Assembly (NCBI GenBank): GCA_903887095.1
Contig: CAISOQ010000048.1
Span: forward strand, 1 to 7,541
Origin: an uncultured Flavobacteriia bacterium
Lineage (GTDB): Bacteria; Bacteroidota; Bacteroidia; Flavobacteriales_D; Crocinitomicaceae
Direction of reading: 5' to 3'
DNA: 7,541 nt
This document shows, piece by piece, positions 1-7,398 of this stretch (the first letter of the stretch is position 1; every line of letters starts with the position of its first letter). A program made the position numbers and the translations under genes. The notes under the pieces were generated by a model. That model ran no database searches. It was not told the origin of the DNA and saw only the letters and a program-made list of their open reading frames with translations.

Positions 1-152
1 AAGAAAAGGAAATAGACATGGTAGCAATCGCTTACCACTCTGAAAGTTTACTTCCTCAGTTTGATACTTTTGCACAATCACTTATTACCAATGAAAATAA
101 TCTTCCTTGTATGATCTTGAAATCAAAGCAGGCAGGAGCCCTTTATTTCTAG
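1..152 (+). CDS. 3' end of a gene, possibly a universal stress protein (UspA-like)
   Basis: An open frame enters from the left edge (first whole codon at base 3) and ends at TAG 150-152, giving 49 codons of C-terminus. The end contains IDMVAIAYHSES, then a stretch with LITNENNLPCMILKS, and closes in GALYF. A hydrophobic strand, a helix with a small-residue/T-N motif, then a Pro followed by a final strand is the pattern seen at the C-terminus of universal stress protein domains in Bacteroidota, which is why I suggest that family. The fragment is too short to prove it, and no ATP-binding glycine motif is in view. A second TAG (153-155) directly follows the stop, and the ATG of the next gene comes right after it. 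The two genes are therefore almost certainly on one transcript and possibly translationally coupled. Confidence 0.5.
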   Translation, partial: EKEIDMVAIAYHSESLLPQFDTFAQSLITNENNLPCMILKSKQAGALYF

Positions 153-155
153 TAG

Positions 156-998
156 ATGCAAATTGGAGAAATCAACTTATTAAAAATACTTCGTTTCACT
201 GCTCCTGGCGCTTATCTTGGTGATGAAGATGGTAATGATGTGCTACTCCCTGGCAAATACATAACAAATGACATGTCTGAAGAAGACATGATCAGTGTCT
301 TTCTTTATCGTGATTCGGAAGATCGCATCGTTGCAACAACAGAAACGCCTTTAATTCATTTATACGGTTACGCTTACCTCAAAGTAAAAGAGGTTAATCT
401 TTACGGAGCTTTCCTTGATTGGGGTTTAGAAAAAGATTTGATGGTTCCTTTCAAGGAGCAGCAACTGAAAATGGAGGAAGGCAAATATTACTTGGTCACT
501 CTTCAAATGGATGGGGCTACAGATCGATTATTTGCGACAACAAAAATCAATCGTTATCTTGAAGAGTGCTCAGATAAAGATCTCGTTGGTCAAGAAGTTG
601 AATTGTTAGTGTGTGACAAAACTGAATTGGGTGTAAAATTAATTGTTGATGAACGTTACCACGGGATGGTATTTCAAAATGACATCAGTAAACCAATTCG
701 AAGAGGTCAAAAAATTAGAGGGTTCGTACTTAACGTGCGGGATGATGGTAAACTAGATATTCGTTTCGATAAAATTGGTTTTGAAAAGTTTGATGATGCT
801 GCTCAGTCTATCTTGGAAATAGTGCAAGCAAAAGGTTCGCTTTATCTTTCTGATAAAAGCAGTCCGGAAGACATTCGTGAACAAGTAGGCATGAGTAAGA
901 AGACGTTCAAGCAAGCGATTGGTAAATTATACAAGGCACGTCAAATAGAAATTCTCGATACTGAGATAAGATTAATTACAGACTCATCATCTCTTTAA
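156..998 (+). CDS. cvfB: CvfB-type S1 RNA-binding protein with C-terminal winged helix
   Basis: This 280-residue soluble protein has the layout of the CvfB family (about 300 residues in Staphylococcus aureus): three S1/OB-like domains and a winged helix. The first S1-like unit covers roughly residues 3-63 (ILRFTAPGAYLGDEDGNDVLLP), the second 72-132 and the third 143-205. The second contains the most typical S1 core, VNLYGAFLDWGLEKDLMVP. The winged helix spans about 212-278 and includes MSKKTFKQAIGKLYKARQIE. In Firmicutes CvfB binds RNA and affects virulence-factor expression; in Bacteroidota its role is little known, so only RNA binding is a fair inference. The ATG at 156 is chosen because residue 4 onward matches the family N-terminus and because it lies 3 nt after the upstream stop. 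A GGCAGGAG run at 131-138 is too far upstream to be a good ribosome site. The last 23 bp overlap the convergent regulator gene. Confidence 0.88.
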   Translation: MQIGEINLLKILRFTAPGAYLGDEDGNDVLLPGKYITNDMSEEDMISVFLYRDSEDRIVATTETPLIHLYGYAYLKVKEVNLYGAFLDWGLEKDLMVPFKEQQLKMEEGKYYLVTLQMDGATDRLFATTKINRYLEECSDKDLVGQEVELLVCDKTELGVKLIVDERYHGMVFQNDISKPIRRGQKIRGFVLNVRDDGKLDIRFDKIGFEKFDDAAQSILEIVQAKGSLYLSDKSSPEDIREQVGMSKKTFKQAIGKLYKARQIEILDTEIRLITDSSSL

Positions 999-1716
999 AA
1001 CGAATTGCTTGTCTGCGTGATATTTCTACCTTCTCCCCTTCTCTAAGCTCCACTTGCAAGCCACCATTAAACCAGTTTTCAATCGAAGATACCCATTGCA
1101 GATTGATGATGTACTTTCTATTTGCTCTGAAAAATTGTTCTGGATCCAACCGATCCTCAAAACTATTTAATGAACGAAGAATTAAAGGTCGAAAATTATC
1201 GAAATACACTTTCACATAATTGCCATCTGACTCGAGCATCCGAACCTTGCTGAGTTCAACAAACCAGCATTTTTCTCCATCCTTTATAAATACACGATCG
1301 TTGACAGATAAAACGCGCTCCTTTCTAGAAATAATAGTTTGTTGAGACGAAACGAAGTCGTCTTCAGTTGTTAATTTTTGAATTGCCTCGCGCAATCTTT
1401 CAGGATCAACAGGTTTTAATATATAATCCAGCGCATTGACTTCAAATGCTTTTAGGGCGTATTCATCGTAGGCAGTTACAAAGATAACTCTTGGAATTTC
1501 CTCTAATTGCTTGATCATGTCAAAGCCATTTATTCCGGGCATATTAATGTCTAAAAAAATCAAATCTGGTTTTAATTCCTTTATTTTTTGAATGCCCTCT
1601 TCCCCATTTTTGGCCTCGTCAATGATTTCAATTTCGTGGTATTCTTTCAATAAAGACTTCAGCTCCTCTCTTGCAAGTCGCTCATCATCAATCAATAATG
1701 TTTTAAATGTTTTCAT
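976..1716 (-). CDS. LytTR-family response regulator
   Basis: This 246-residue DNA-binding regulator has a receiver domain at about residues 3-118. The acidic pair D10/D11 lies in LLIDDERLAREE, the phospho-acceptor is D56 in LIFLDINMPGINGFD, and the switch threonine T81 and K101 (YILKPVD) are all present, so the receiver should be functional. A LytTR domain follows at about 137-244, seen in VRMLESDGNYVKVYF, the FFRANRKYIINL segment, and the basic end EISRRQAIRFKEMM. LytTR domains bind direct-repeat DNA and usually control nearby or membrane/secretion genes. The gene starts 2 nt after the stop of the kinase gene, so the two are cotranscribed and the kinase is the evident partner. The 3' end runs 23 bp into the convergent cvfB gene, with no terminator between. 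The family assignment is firm; the regulon is unknown. Confidence 0.95.
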   Translation of the reverse strand: MKTFKTLLIDDERLAREELKSLLKEYHEIEIIDEAKNGEEGIQKIKELKPDLIFLDINMPGINGFDMIKQLEEIPRVIFVTAYDEYALKAFEVNALDYILKPVDPERLREAIQKLTTEDDFVSSQQTIISRKERVLSVNDRVFIKDGEKCWFVELSKVRMLESDGNYVKVYFDNFRPLILRSLNSFEDRLDPEQFFRANRKYIINLQWVSSIENWFNGGLQVELREGEKVEISRRQAIRFKEMMSL

Positions 1717-1718
1717 TT

Positions 1719-2756
1719 TTAATTGTCTTTTATCTTGAAAATTAATTGTGCAATGACACTTTCTTTCATTTGTTGAAGTGAAAATTCAGCGTGATCACCA
1801 AATTGTAGCGCAAGTCTTCTTTTTGTGTTTTCGATTCCAATTCCTGTGTCACTCTCTAATTTCAATGTCCCTGTATTTCGCACTGAAATCAAAATACAAT
1901 CATCTTTTTTTTGACTTTCAATGGATATGATACCACCCTCAATTAGATTGGATATTCCATGTTTAATTGCATTTTCAACCAGCATTTGAAGTGAAAAGGG
2001 AGGTATTAAAAAATCATCCAACTTTTTATCCAATTTCCATTCAACCGTAAGTCTTTCTTCAAATCGGACCTTTTCAAGTTCTAGATAATTGGAAACCATT
2101 TCCATTTCTTCGTTCAAAGGAACCAAGTCTTCTTTGCCCAGAATTAGTGATTTTCGAAGTAAATTCGATAAAGTTGTCACAGCACCTTTGGCATGTTGAG
2201 GCTCAATATCAATCAATGCACGAATGCTGTTGAGCGAATTAAATAAAAAGTGTGGGTTCAACTGTGAGCGCAAGTTTTTTAATTCAATTTCATTTTTACT
2301 GGCCTCAAGTGATATATTATTCAATTCTTGATTCCGCGATTTTTGAAAAAAATGAAAAGTGAAATAAATAGAATTCCAGAACAAGATTAAAATTAGAACC
2401 GCAAAAATATTAATTAGCATATCCAGGAAGTCCAGCGGATCTCGGTCATCTGAATTCACAGCAACGGAAACAAGGTTCGTTGCAATTGAAACAACTATGG
2501 CACATATCATTGATGAAATCAAAACCCTAGGTATCAATGGCGGTAATTTCAATTCAAGCCAACCTAAACGTATAAAAACACCCCTCATCAAATGTGTAAA
2601 AACAATTCCGAATAGGATAAGTGAAACGATGTTCACATAAAATTTCCAATCAATACTTTTGGGATCGTCAGCATAGGTAGCCAAGAAAATAAGAGCCGCA
2701 TAAGATGTCCACCCAATAAATTGTGCAATCCAATACAAACGCCTGCTTCCTGTCAT
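1719..2756 (-). CDS. LytS-type sensor histidine kinase, four TM segments
   Basis: This 345-residue inner-membrane kinase belongs to the His_kinase/HATPase_c (LytS/YehU-like) class. Four hydrophobic segments lie near residues 8-28, 41-60, 75-100 and 112-136, with only short loops, so there is no recognisable extracytoplasmic sensor domain. A helix at about 137-165 leads to the phospho-acceptor box QLNPHFLFNSLNSI, with H169. The ATPase domain follows, with N-box ENAIKHG (261-267, N262) and G-box TGIGIENTKRRL (304-315). In the usual DxGxG position it reads VRNTG, which is common in this class. It probably phosphorylates D56 of the regulator encoded 2 nt downstream. The ATG at 2756 puts the first membrane helix right behind a basic N-terminus (SRRLYW), as expected. 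The signal it senses cannot be told from the sequence; detection within the membrane is an inference from the lack of a sensor domain. Confidence 0.93.
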   Translation of the reverse strand: MTGSRRLYWIAQFIGWTSYAALIFLATYADDPKSIDWKFYVNIVSLILFGIVFTHLMRGVFIRLGWLELKLPPLIPRVLISSMICAIVVSIATNLVSVAVNSDDRDPLDFLDMLINIFAVLILILFWNSIYFTFHFFQKSRNQELNNISLEASKNEIELKNLRSQLNPHFLFNSLNSIRALIDIEPQHAKGAVTTLSNLLRKSLILGKEDLVPLNEEMEMVSNYLELEKVRFEERLTVEWKLDKKLDDFLIPPFSLQMLVENAIKHGISNLIEGGIISIESQKKDDCILISVRNTGTLKLESDTGIGIENTKRRLALQFGDHAEFSLQQMKESVIAQLIFKIKDN

Positions 2757-2868
2757 AAAACAAAAATAGCTTCTTTCTCTTCATTATTGTTTGAAAACTG
2801 ATAACTGGTCAGTTCTATTCGTCTGTGGTAGTTTTCCGTTTTGGAATGTTTTTTGACTAAATTGGGAC
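2757..2868. promoter_or_regulatory. Divergent intergenic region with AACTG/CAGTT repeats (candidate operator)
   Basis: This 112-bp spacer separates the kinase gene (leftward) from the secreted-protein gene (rightward) and must hold both 5' control regions. At 2796-2814 it contains AACTGATAACTGGTCAGTT. This is two direct AACTG copies 7 bp apart followed by CAGTT, and it can also be read as a perfect AACTGA-N7-TCAGTT inverted repeat. Such a cluster in a divergent spacer is a reasonable operator candidate, possibly for the LytTR regulator itself, but it does not fully match the LytTR half-site consensus I know. Promoter matches are poor: TATTTTTG on the minus strand (2768-2761) lies too close to the kinase ATG unless that mRNA is nearly leaderless, and TAGTTTTC (2829-2836) on the plus strand is one base off and lacks a spaced TTTG. 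Confidence 0.35.
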
Positions 2869-3777
2869 GTGCACAAATTAATACCCATCCTTGTACTTCT
2901 ATTTCCTTTGATGTTAAAGGGACAAACATTTGTTTTCAAACATTTCGGAGCTTCAGTTGGCGTGAATTTACGATTTGGCACCCATCTAAATAGCATTGGT
3001 CTCTTGCTGAATACGTATTACCTCCAGAATCATTTCCAACTAAATTTCGGCAATACCACATCATTCAATCTAATAAGTTACGGTGACAGAAAACAATTTT
3101 TAGAATCAAGAACCAATCTTGGCTTAATGTTACTGGCAGGAAAAAAAGACCAAACACCCGATTTTCAATTGGATGGACTGCTGCACAACTCAAGTTCCAA
3201 CTATGCATTGGGCTATAATTACATTTGGTACAATGACAATACTCGAACTTCTCAACGTTCAGGAGGATGGTCTTTGCATTTAAAAAAAGCAGCTGTTTTA
3301 TTTGAAAATGATGTTTTCGGTGGACAAGGAAAGGATCGATTCCGAAGTGGCCACTTGGTCTTTTCTTACAGAAACAATCCATGGAAATTGATGGGTGGGA
3401 TATATATTTGGACCGGAGAAACAGCTCAGTCAGTTTGGCAAAAAATTTCGTTTTCAGGTTGTCCAAATGGTTTTAGATCACTGGAAGAGACGTGCTATGG
3501 AAAAACCAGCCATGGCATATTGTATGGAGGATTTAGCTACGATCTCGGTTTTGGCCAATCCCTCACCTATCGCATTGGTGCAGATAGCGAGCATATTCGG
3601 CATGCTTTCCAGAATCGGCTCATACATGATTTGATTTTTTTACCCTCATCCATTAAAAGAAATACGCCGCATTATCCGCGATTGGATGAAAATGGCTGCT
3701 CCGTTTTTCAGAAAAATCAGGCGCGTGACACTAAATTTTATTTCCAAGGTGGCATAAACATGAGCTGGAATGAATAA
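2869..3777 (+). CDS. Secreted beta-rich protein with polymorphic toxin type 23 (Ntox23)-like domain
   Basis: This 302-residue exported protein starts at GTG. No ATG or TTG lies between the in-frame TGA at 2854-2856 and this GTG, and starting here gives a good signal peptide: K3, hydrophobic core 4-16, and an LKGQT cleavage region typical of Bacteroidota. Residues 27-92 alternate polar and hydrophobic positions like membrane beta strands. The rest carries motifs I recall from proteins annotated 'polymorphic toxin type 23': YNYIWYNDN followed by TSQRSGG (to residue 133), FEND (145-148), GKDRFRS (154-160), and RIGADSEHIRHAFQNRLIH (235-253) with H242, H245 and H253. C198 and C209 could form a disulfide. 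No type IX or other C-terminal sorting domain, RHS repeats or immunity gene is present. The name is from memory; toxin activity is not shown, and an outer-membrane barrel is an equal or better reading. It lies upstream of pyrG in the same direction, with no clear terminator between. Confidence 0.6.
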   Translation: MHKLIPILVLLFPLMLKGQTFVFKHFGASVGVNLRFGTHLNSIGLLLNTYYLQNHFQLNFGNTTSFNLISYGDRKQFLESRTNLGLMLLAGKKDQTPDFQLDGLLHNSSSNYALGYNYIWYNDNTRTSQRSGGWSLHLKKAAVLFENDVFGGQGKDRFRSGHLVFSYRNNPWKLMGGIYIWTGETAQSVWQKISFSGCPNGFRSLEETCYGKTSHGILYGGFSYDLGFGQSLTYRIGADSEHIRHAFQNRLIHDLIFLPSSIKRNTPHYPRLDENGCSVFQKNQARDTKFYFQGGINMSWNE

Positions 3778-3847
3778 AATAGTTGATGATTGTTAATATT
3801 ATTTTCCTGAAAGGCATAAATAAAAATTCAGATTAAAAGGAATGTAC

Positions 3848-3855
3848 TAACTTTG
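3848..3855 (+). promoter_or_regulatory. Promoter of pyrG-yidC (Bacteroidota -7 element TAACTTTG)
   Basis: TAACTTTG matches the Bacteroidota housekeeping sigma -7 consensus TAnnTTTG exactly and is followed by GC-rich bases, as is usual for such promoters. A good TTTG/TTG -33 element is not seen about 19-21 bases upstream, where the sequence is around ATTCAG, so the promoter rests on the -7 element. Transcription should start about 5-7 bases downstream, within or just after the CCCC at 3858-3861, which leaves a leader of about 20 nt before the ATG at 3882. No Shine-Dalgarno sequence is present; the leader ends in a run of A, as is common in this phylum. Confidence 0.75.
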
Positions 3856-3881
3856 CGCCCCGTAGTTACACTTCAAAAAAC

Positions 3882-5492
3882 ATGTCAAATTCTACCAAAT
3901 ACGTTTTTGTAACCGGGGGCGTCACCTCTTCTCTTGGTAAAGGAATTATTTCCGCTTCATTGGCCAAATTGCTCCAGGCAAGAGGTTATTCCGCAACGAT
4001 TCAAAAACTTGATCCTTACATCAATATCGATCCAGGAACACTTAATCCTTATGAACATGGCGAATGCTTTGTGACGGATGATGGTGCTGAAACAGATTTA
4101 GATTTGGGGCATTACGAGCGTTTTTTAAATGTTCCCACTTCTCAAGCAAACAATGTTACTACAGGAAGAATATATCAGTCTGTTATAGAAAAAGAACGAC
4201 GTGGTGAATTTCTTGGTAAAACTGTACAGGTTATTCCCCATATTACTGATGAAATCAAAGACCGTATTCAGATTTTAGGTAAAAGTGGTGAATACGATAT
4301 TGTAATTACAGAAATTGGCGGAACTGTTGGTGACATTGAATCGTTACCATATGTTGAGGCTGTACGACAAATGATGTGGGAGTTTGAAAACGACTGTATT
4401 GTTGTTCACTTAACACTTGTGCCCTACCTTGCTGCTGCGGGAGAATTAAAAACGAAACCAACACAACACTCTGTAAAACAATTACTTGAGCTTGGTGTTC
4501 AGCCAGACATCTTGTGTTGCAGAACGGAGCATGAACTTGATCTCACTCTTAGAAAGAAAATTGCGAAGTTTTGTAATGTAAGCATGAATGCAGTTATTGA
4601 GTCAAGAGATGCTGAGTCAATCTACGATGTTCCTCTTTTGATGCAAGCTGAAGAATTGGACAAAGTGGTGTTGGAAAAACTTGGTCTTTCTGCCAAGTCG
4701 ACACCTAAACTTGATAATTGGAAAGAATTCTTAAGTCGCTTGAAAAAGCCAACTACTGAAGTAAATATTGGTTTAGTTGGAAAATATGTTGAGTTAAAAG
4801 ATTCATATAAATCGATCAGTGAAGCCTTTATTCATGCGGGAGTTTCGAATGAAGCCCGAGTGAATGTAAAATGGATTCATTCTGAAAAGTTGAGCAAATC
4901 AAATCTTGAAAGTGAATTGAAAGATTTGGATGGAATTCTTGTAGCTCCAGGATTTGGATCAAGAGGCATCTCAGGAAAAATTGAAGCAGTGCGTTTCGCA
5001 AGAGAAAATAAAATTCCTTTCCTTGGAATTTGTTTGGGAATGCAGTGTGCAGTTATCGAGTTTGCGCGCCACGTATTGGGTTATGATGATGCACATACTA
5101 CCGAAATCGATGAGGATTGCAAACATCCTGTGATCAGCATGATGGAAGAACAAAAGAATATTTCAGAAAAAGGTGGAACGATGCGACTTGGAGCGTATGC
5201 TTGCCAATTAAAACCTGAATCGAAAGTGTCTTTGGCATACAATACAGATAAAATTTCTGAACGTCACAGACACCGTTTTGAGTTCAACAATAAATACATG
5301 GAGGAATTCGAAAAAGCTGGAATGATTCCAACGGGTAAAAACCCAGAAACTGGACTGGTTGAAGTTGTAGAAATTGAAAACCACCCTTGGTTTGTCGGCG
5401 CTCAATTCCATCCAGAATACAAAAGTACTGTAGCCAAGCCTCACCCTCTTTTTGTTGCATTTATTGATGCAGCGATTAAAAATAAAAAATAA
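3882..5492 (+). CDS. pyrG: CTP synthase (glutamine-hydrolysing)
   Basis: This cytosolic enzyme makes CTP from UTP, ATP and glutamine, the last step of de novo pyrimidine nucleotide synthesis. At 536 residues it is of normal length. The N-terminal amidoligase domain (about 1-270) shows the P-loop VTGGVTSSLGKG (10-21), KLDPYINIDPGT (42-53), the Mg/ATP-site acidic motif DLDLGHYERF (72-81, D74) and ITEIGGTVGDIES (142-154, E144). The class-I glutamine amidotransferase domain (about 293-533) has the oxyanion segment PGFGSRG (356-362), nucleophile C384 in LGICLGMQ, the RHRHRFEFN lid segment (461-469), and the catalytic pair H510/E512 in AQFHPEYKS. All catalytic residues are intact. It is the first gene of an operon with yidC, whose ATG lies 3 nt after its stop. 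Its activity is normally controlled by GTP activation and CTP feedback. Confidence 0.98.
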   Translation: MSNSTKYVFVTGGVTSSLGKGIISASLAKLLQARGYSATIQKLDPYINIDPGTLNPYEHGECFVTDDGAETDLDLGHYERFLNVPTSQANNVTTGRIYQSVIEKERRGEFLGKTVQVIPHITDEIKDRIQILGKSGEYDIVITEIGGTVGDIESLPYVEAVRQMMWEFENDCIVVHLTLVPYLAAAGELKTKPTQHSVKQLLELGVQPDILCCRTEHELDLTLRKKIAKFCNVSMNAVIESRDAESIYDVPLLMQAEELDKVVLEKLGLSAKSTPKLDNWKEFLSRLKKPTTEVNIGLVGKYVELKDSYKSISEAFIHAGVSNEARVNVKWIHSEKLSKSNLESELKDLDGILVAPGFGSRGISGKIEAVRFARENKIPFLGICLGMQCAVIEFARHVLGYDDAHTTEIDEDCKHPVISMMEEQKNISEKGGTMRLGAYACQLKPESKVSLAYNTDKISERHRHRFEFNNKYMEEFEKAGMIPTGKNPETGLVEVVEIENHPWFVGAQFHPEYKSTVAKPHPLFVAFIDAAIKNKK

Positions 5493-5495
5493 GAA

Positions 5496-7385
5496 ATGGA
5501 TAGAAATTCTGTCATTGGACTTGTATTGATTGGACTTATACTTTCTGTATTTGCCATTATGAATCAACCTTCTGAGGAAGAGATTAAAAAACAAGAAAAG
5601 GAGATTGCCCTTCAGGAAAAGAAGGAAAAAGAAGCCGATAAGAAAAAGACTGTTGAAGCGAAGAAAACGGCTTCAGAGGTTCAATCTGGCAATAATGCAT
5701 CAAAACCACTTGTCGCTAAAAAAGCTGAATTGATTCGTTTGGAAAACGATAAAATGATCATTGATTTCTCAACGAAGGGTGGTAAGGTTGCTGCTGTTCG
5801 CTTGAAAGAATTTGAGACGTATTCAGATTACGCGAAGAAAACAAAAAAAGAAAAGAAAAAAGCAGATACCGCAAAGTCTAACCCATTGTTGCTCTTCAAA
5901 GATGGTGACGCTGTTAATCAGCTGTTGTTTCCAATGGACGGCAAAAATGTTTCTACTGGTGGATTGATGTTTGACGTAACAAGTAAAACGGATCATTCAA
6001 TTACACTAACTGCTGAATTACAAAAAGGTCAAAAGATCGAGTATATATACAACTTGAAGAAGGATGCATATGATCTTGACTACACCATCCACATGGATGG
6101 ATTTGCAGGAAAAGTGAGTCCACAAAACATTCGCTTTGGCTGGGAAACTTCATTCAGAAGAACAGAAAGGCTTTTCTCCGAACAAAGACGTGTTTCTACG
6201 GTTTGTTTCAACAATCAAAAAGAAGGTTTTGACTACTTGTCTGAAATGGGTAGTGATGATGCTACAGCAGAAGACAACATCGAATGGATTGCCTACAAAC
6301 AAAGTTATTTCTCATCCATTATCCGCCCAGACAGAGCTTTTTCAAAAGAAGGAACAAAACTATGGGTGAATGAATACAAAGATGGTCACGAAAGACAATG
6401 GACTCATTTGAAAGGATTCCATGCGCTTGCTGGTCTTGGGCTAACAGATGCAAACAATGTTTCAGTAAAAATGAATTGGTTCTTTGGACCAAATGATTAT
6501 GAAACATTGAAGTCATATGATCATAACTATGACGACATCTTGAATTTCGGCTGGGGATTATTCCGTTGGATTAACCTTTACGCTGTTCAGCCGTTGTTCA
6601 ACTTCTTGACAAATACAGGCATGGGCGTTGGTATCGCTATTTTAATGCTGACCTTGATATTGAAGTTTATCTTGATGCCGATTCAGTGGAAAATGTATTT
6701 GTCTTCTGCTAAAATGCGTATTCTTAAACCAGAAATTGATGAGTTGAATGCGAAGTATCCGGAAAAAGAGGATGCTATGAAAAAGCAAATGGAAATGATG
6801 ACTTTGTACCGAGAATCTGGCGCAAGTCCATTGGCAGGATGTATTCCGATGCTTATTCAGATGCCTATCTTGCTAGCAGTGTTCCGCTTCTTCCCTTCTG
6901 CTTTTGAGTTGAGACAGAAACCTTTCTTGTGGGCTGAAGATCTTTCCTCTTACGATTCAATCTATGATATCGGTATGAACATTTGGCCTTACGGAGACCA
7001 CGTGAGTTTATTTACGCTTTTGATGTCTGTAACCACACTCATTTACACGTATTTGAATAGTGGCAACGTGCAGCAACCACAACAACCAGGAATGCCAAAC
7101 ATGAAAGTAATCATGTATGTGTTTCCAGTGATGATGATCTTCTTCTTCAACAACTATTCTTCAGGATTGAGTTATTACTATTTCATCTCTACCTTGATTT
7201 CAATTTTAATTATGGTATTGATCAAGCAATTATTTGTTGATGAAGACAAGTTAAAAGCAAAAATGGCAGAGCGCAAAGCAGCGGCTGTGAGTAATCCAAA
7301 AGTGAAAAAGAAATCGAAGTTTCAGGAACGCTTAGAGCAAATGCAAAAAATGCAGCAAGAGCAATTAAAGAATAGAAAGAAATAA
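5496..7385 (+). CDS. yidC: Membrane protein insertase YidC
   Basis: This inner-membrane insertase (629 residues) puts newly made membrane proteins into the bilayer, alone or with SecYEG. It has the long Gram-negative form. An N-terminal TM anchor (5-22) is followed by a charged Lys/Glu linker (27-60) and a large periplasmic beta-sandwich domain (about 75-345). The conserved insertase domain (about 365-580) then has TM helices near 370-396, 450-467, 503-520 and 536-578. Typical signatures are SSAKMRILKPEI (403-414), GASPLAGCIPMLIQMPI (442-458) and ELRQKPFLWAEDLS (471-484). By alignment with Escherichia coli YidC, K390 (LILKFILMP) falls where R366 lies in the hydrophilic groove. The tail (581-629) is strongly basic and probably helical, as in forms that contact the ribosome. 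The start is fixed by the 3-nt gap after pyrG and the TM anchor. The intrinsic terminator at 7450-7477 ends the operon. Confidence 0.97.
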   Translation: MDRNSVIGLVLIGLILSVFAIMNQPSEEEIKKQEKEIALQEKKEKEADKKKTVEAKKTASEVQSGNNASKPLVAKKAELIRLENDKMIIDFSTKGGKVAAVRLKEFETYSDYAKKTKKEKKKADTAKSNPLLLFKDGDAVNQLLFPMDGKNVSTGGLMFDVTSKTDHSITLTAELQKGQKIEYIYNLKKDAYDLDYTIHMDGFAGKVSPQNIRFGWETSFRRTERLFSEQRRVSTVCFNNQKEGFDYLSEMGSDDATAEDNIEWIAYKQSYFSSIIRPDRAFSKEGTKLWVNEYKDGHERQWTHLKGFHALAGLGLTDANNVSVKMNWFFGPNDYETLKSYDHNYDDILNFGWGLFRWINLYAVQPLFNFLTNTGMGVGIAILMLTLILKFILMPIQWKMYLSSAKMRILKPEIDELNAKYPEKEDAMKKQMEMMTLYRESGASPLAGCIPMLIQMPILLAVFRFFPSAFELRQKPFLWAEDLSSYDSIYDIGMNIWPYGDHVSLFTLLMSVTTLIYTYLNSGNVQQPQQPGMPNMKVIMYVFPVMMIFFFNNYSSGLSYYYFISTLISILIMVLIKQLFVDEDKLKAKMAERKAAAVSNPKVKKKSKFQERLEQMQKMQQEQLKNRKK

Positions 7386-7398
7386 TTTTTTTTTCGAA

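Noticed and set aside
2761..2768. TATTTTTG on the minus strand as the kinase promoter
   Set aside because: It fits TAnnTTTG but lies only 5 nt from the ATG, which would make the start practically leaderless. No TTTG at the right spacing supports it, so it is noted but not annotated separately.
2784..2996. Minus-strand open frame of 70 codons in the divergent spacer and the start of the secreted-protein gene
   Set aside because: It overlaps the signal-peptide coding region, has no recognisable domain or start signal, and its composition is that of a reversed gene.
3065..3466. Minus-strand frame of 133 codons inside the type-23-like gene, considered as a hidden immunity gene
   Set aside because: It lies antisense within a clear coding region, is rich in Cys/Phe/His as reversed AT-rich genes are, and shows no domain.
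3807..3831. CTGAA-N15-TTCAG inverted repeat upstream of pyrG, as terminator of the secreted-protein gene or as an operator
   Set aside because: The stem is only 5 bp with a 15-nt AT-rich loop and no T tract; this is expected by chance in AT-rich DNA.
3778..3881. Riboswitch or attenuator in the pyrG leader
   Set aside because: The predicted leader is only about 20 nt and the upstream DNA has no stable stem or anti-terminator; there is no GGGC start of the kind used for pyrG control in Firmicutes.
5208..5594. Minus-strand frame of 128 codons across the pyrG-yidC junction
   Set aside because: It is antisense to two well-supported genes, rich in Phe/Asn/Lys from reversed coding sequence, and has no plausible start context.
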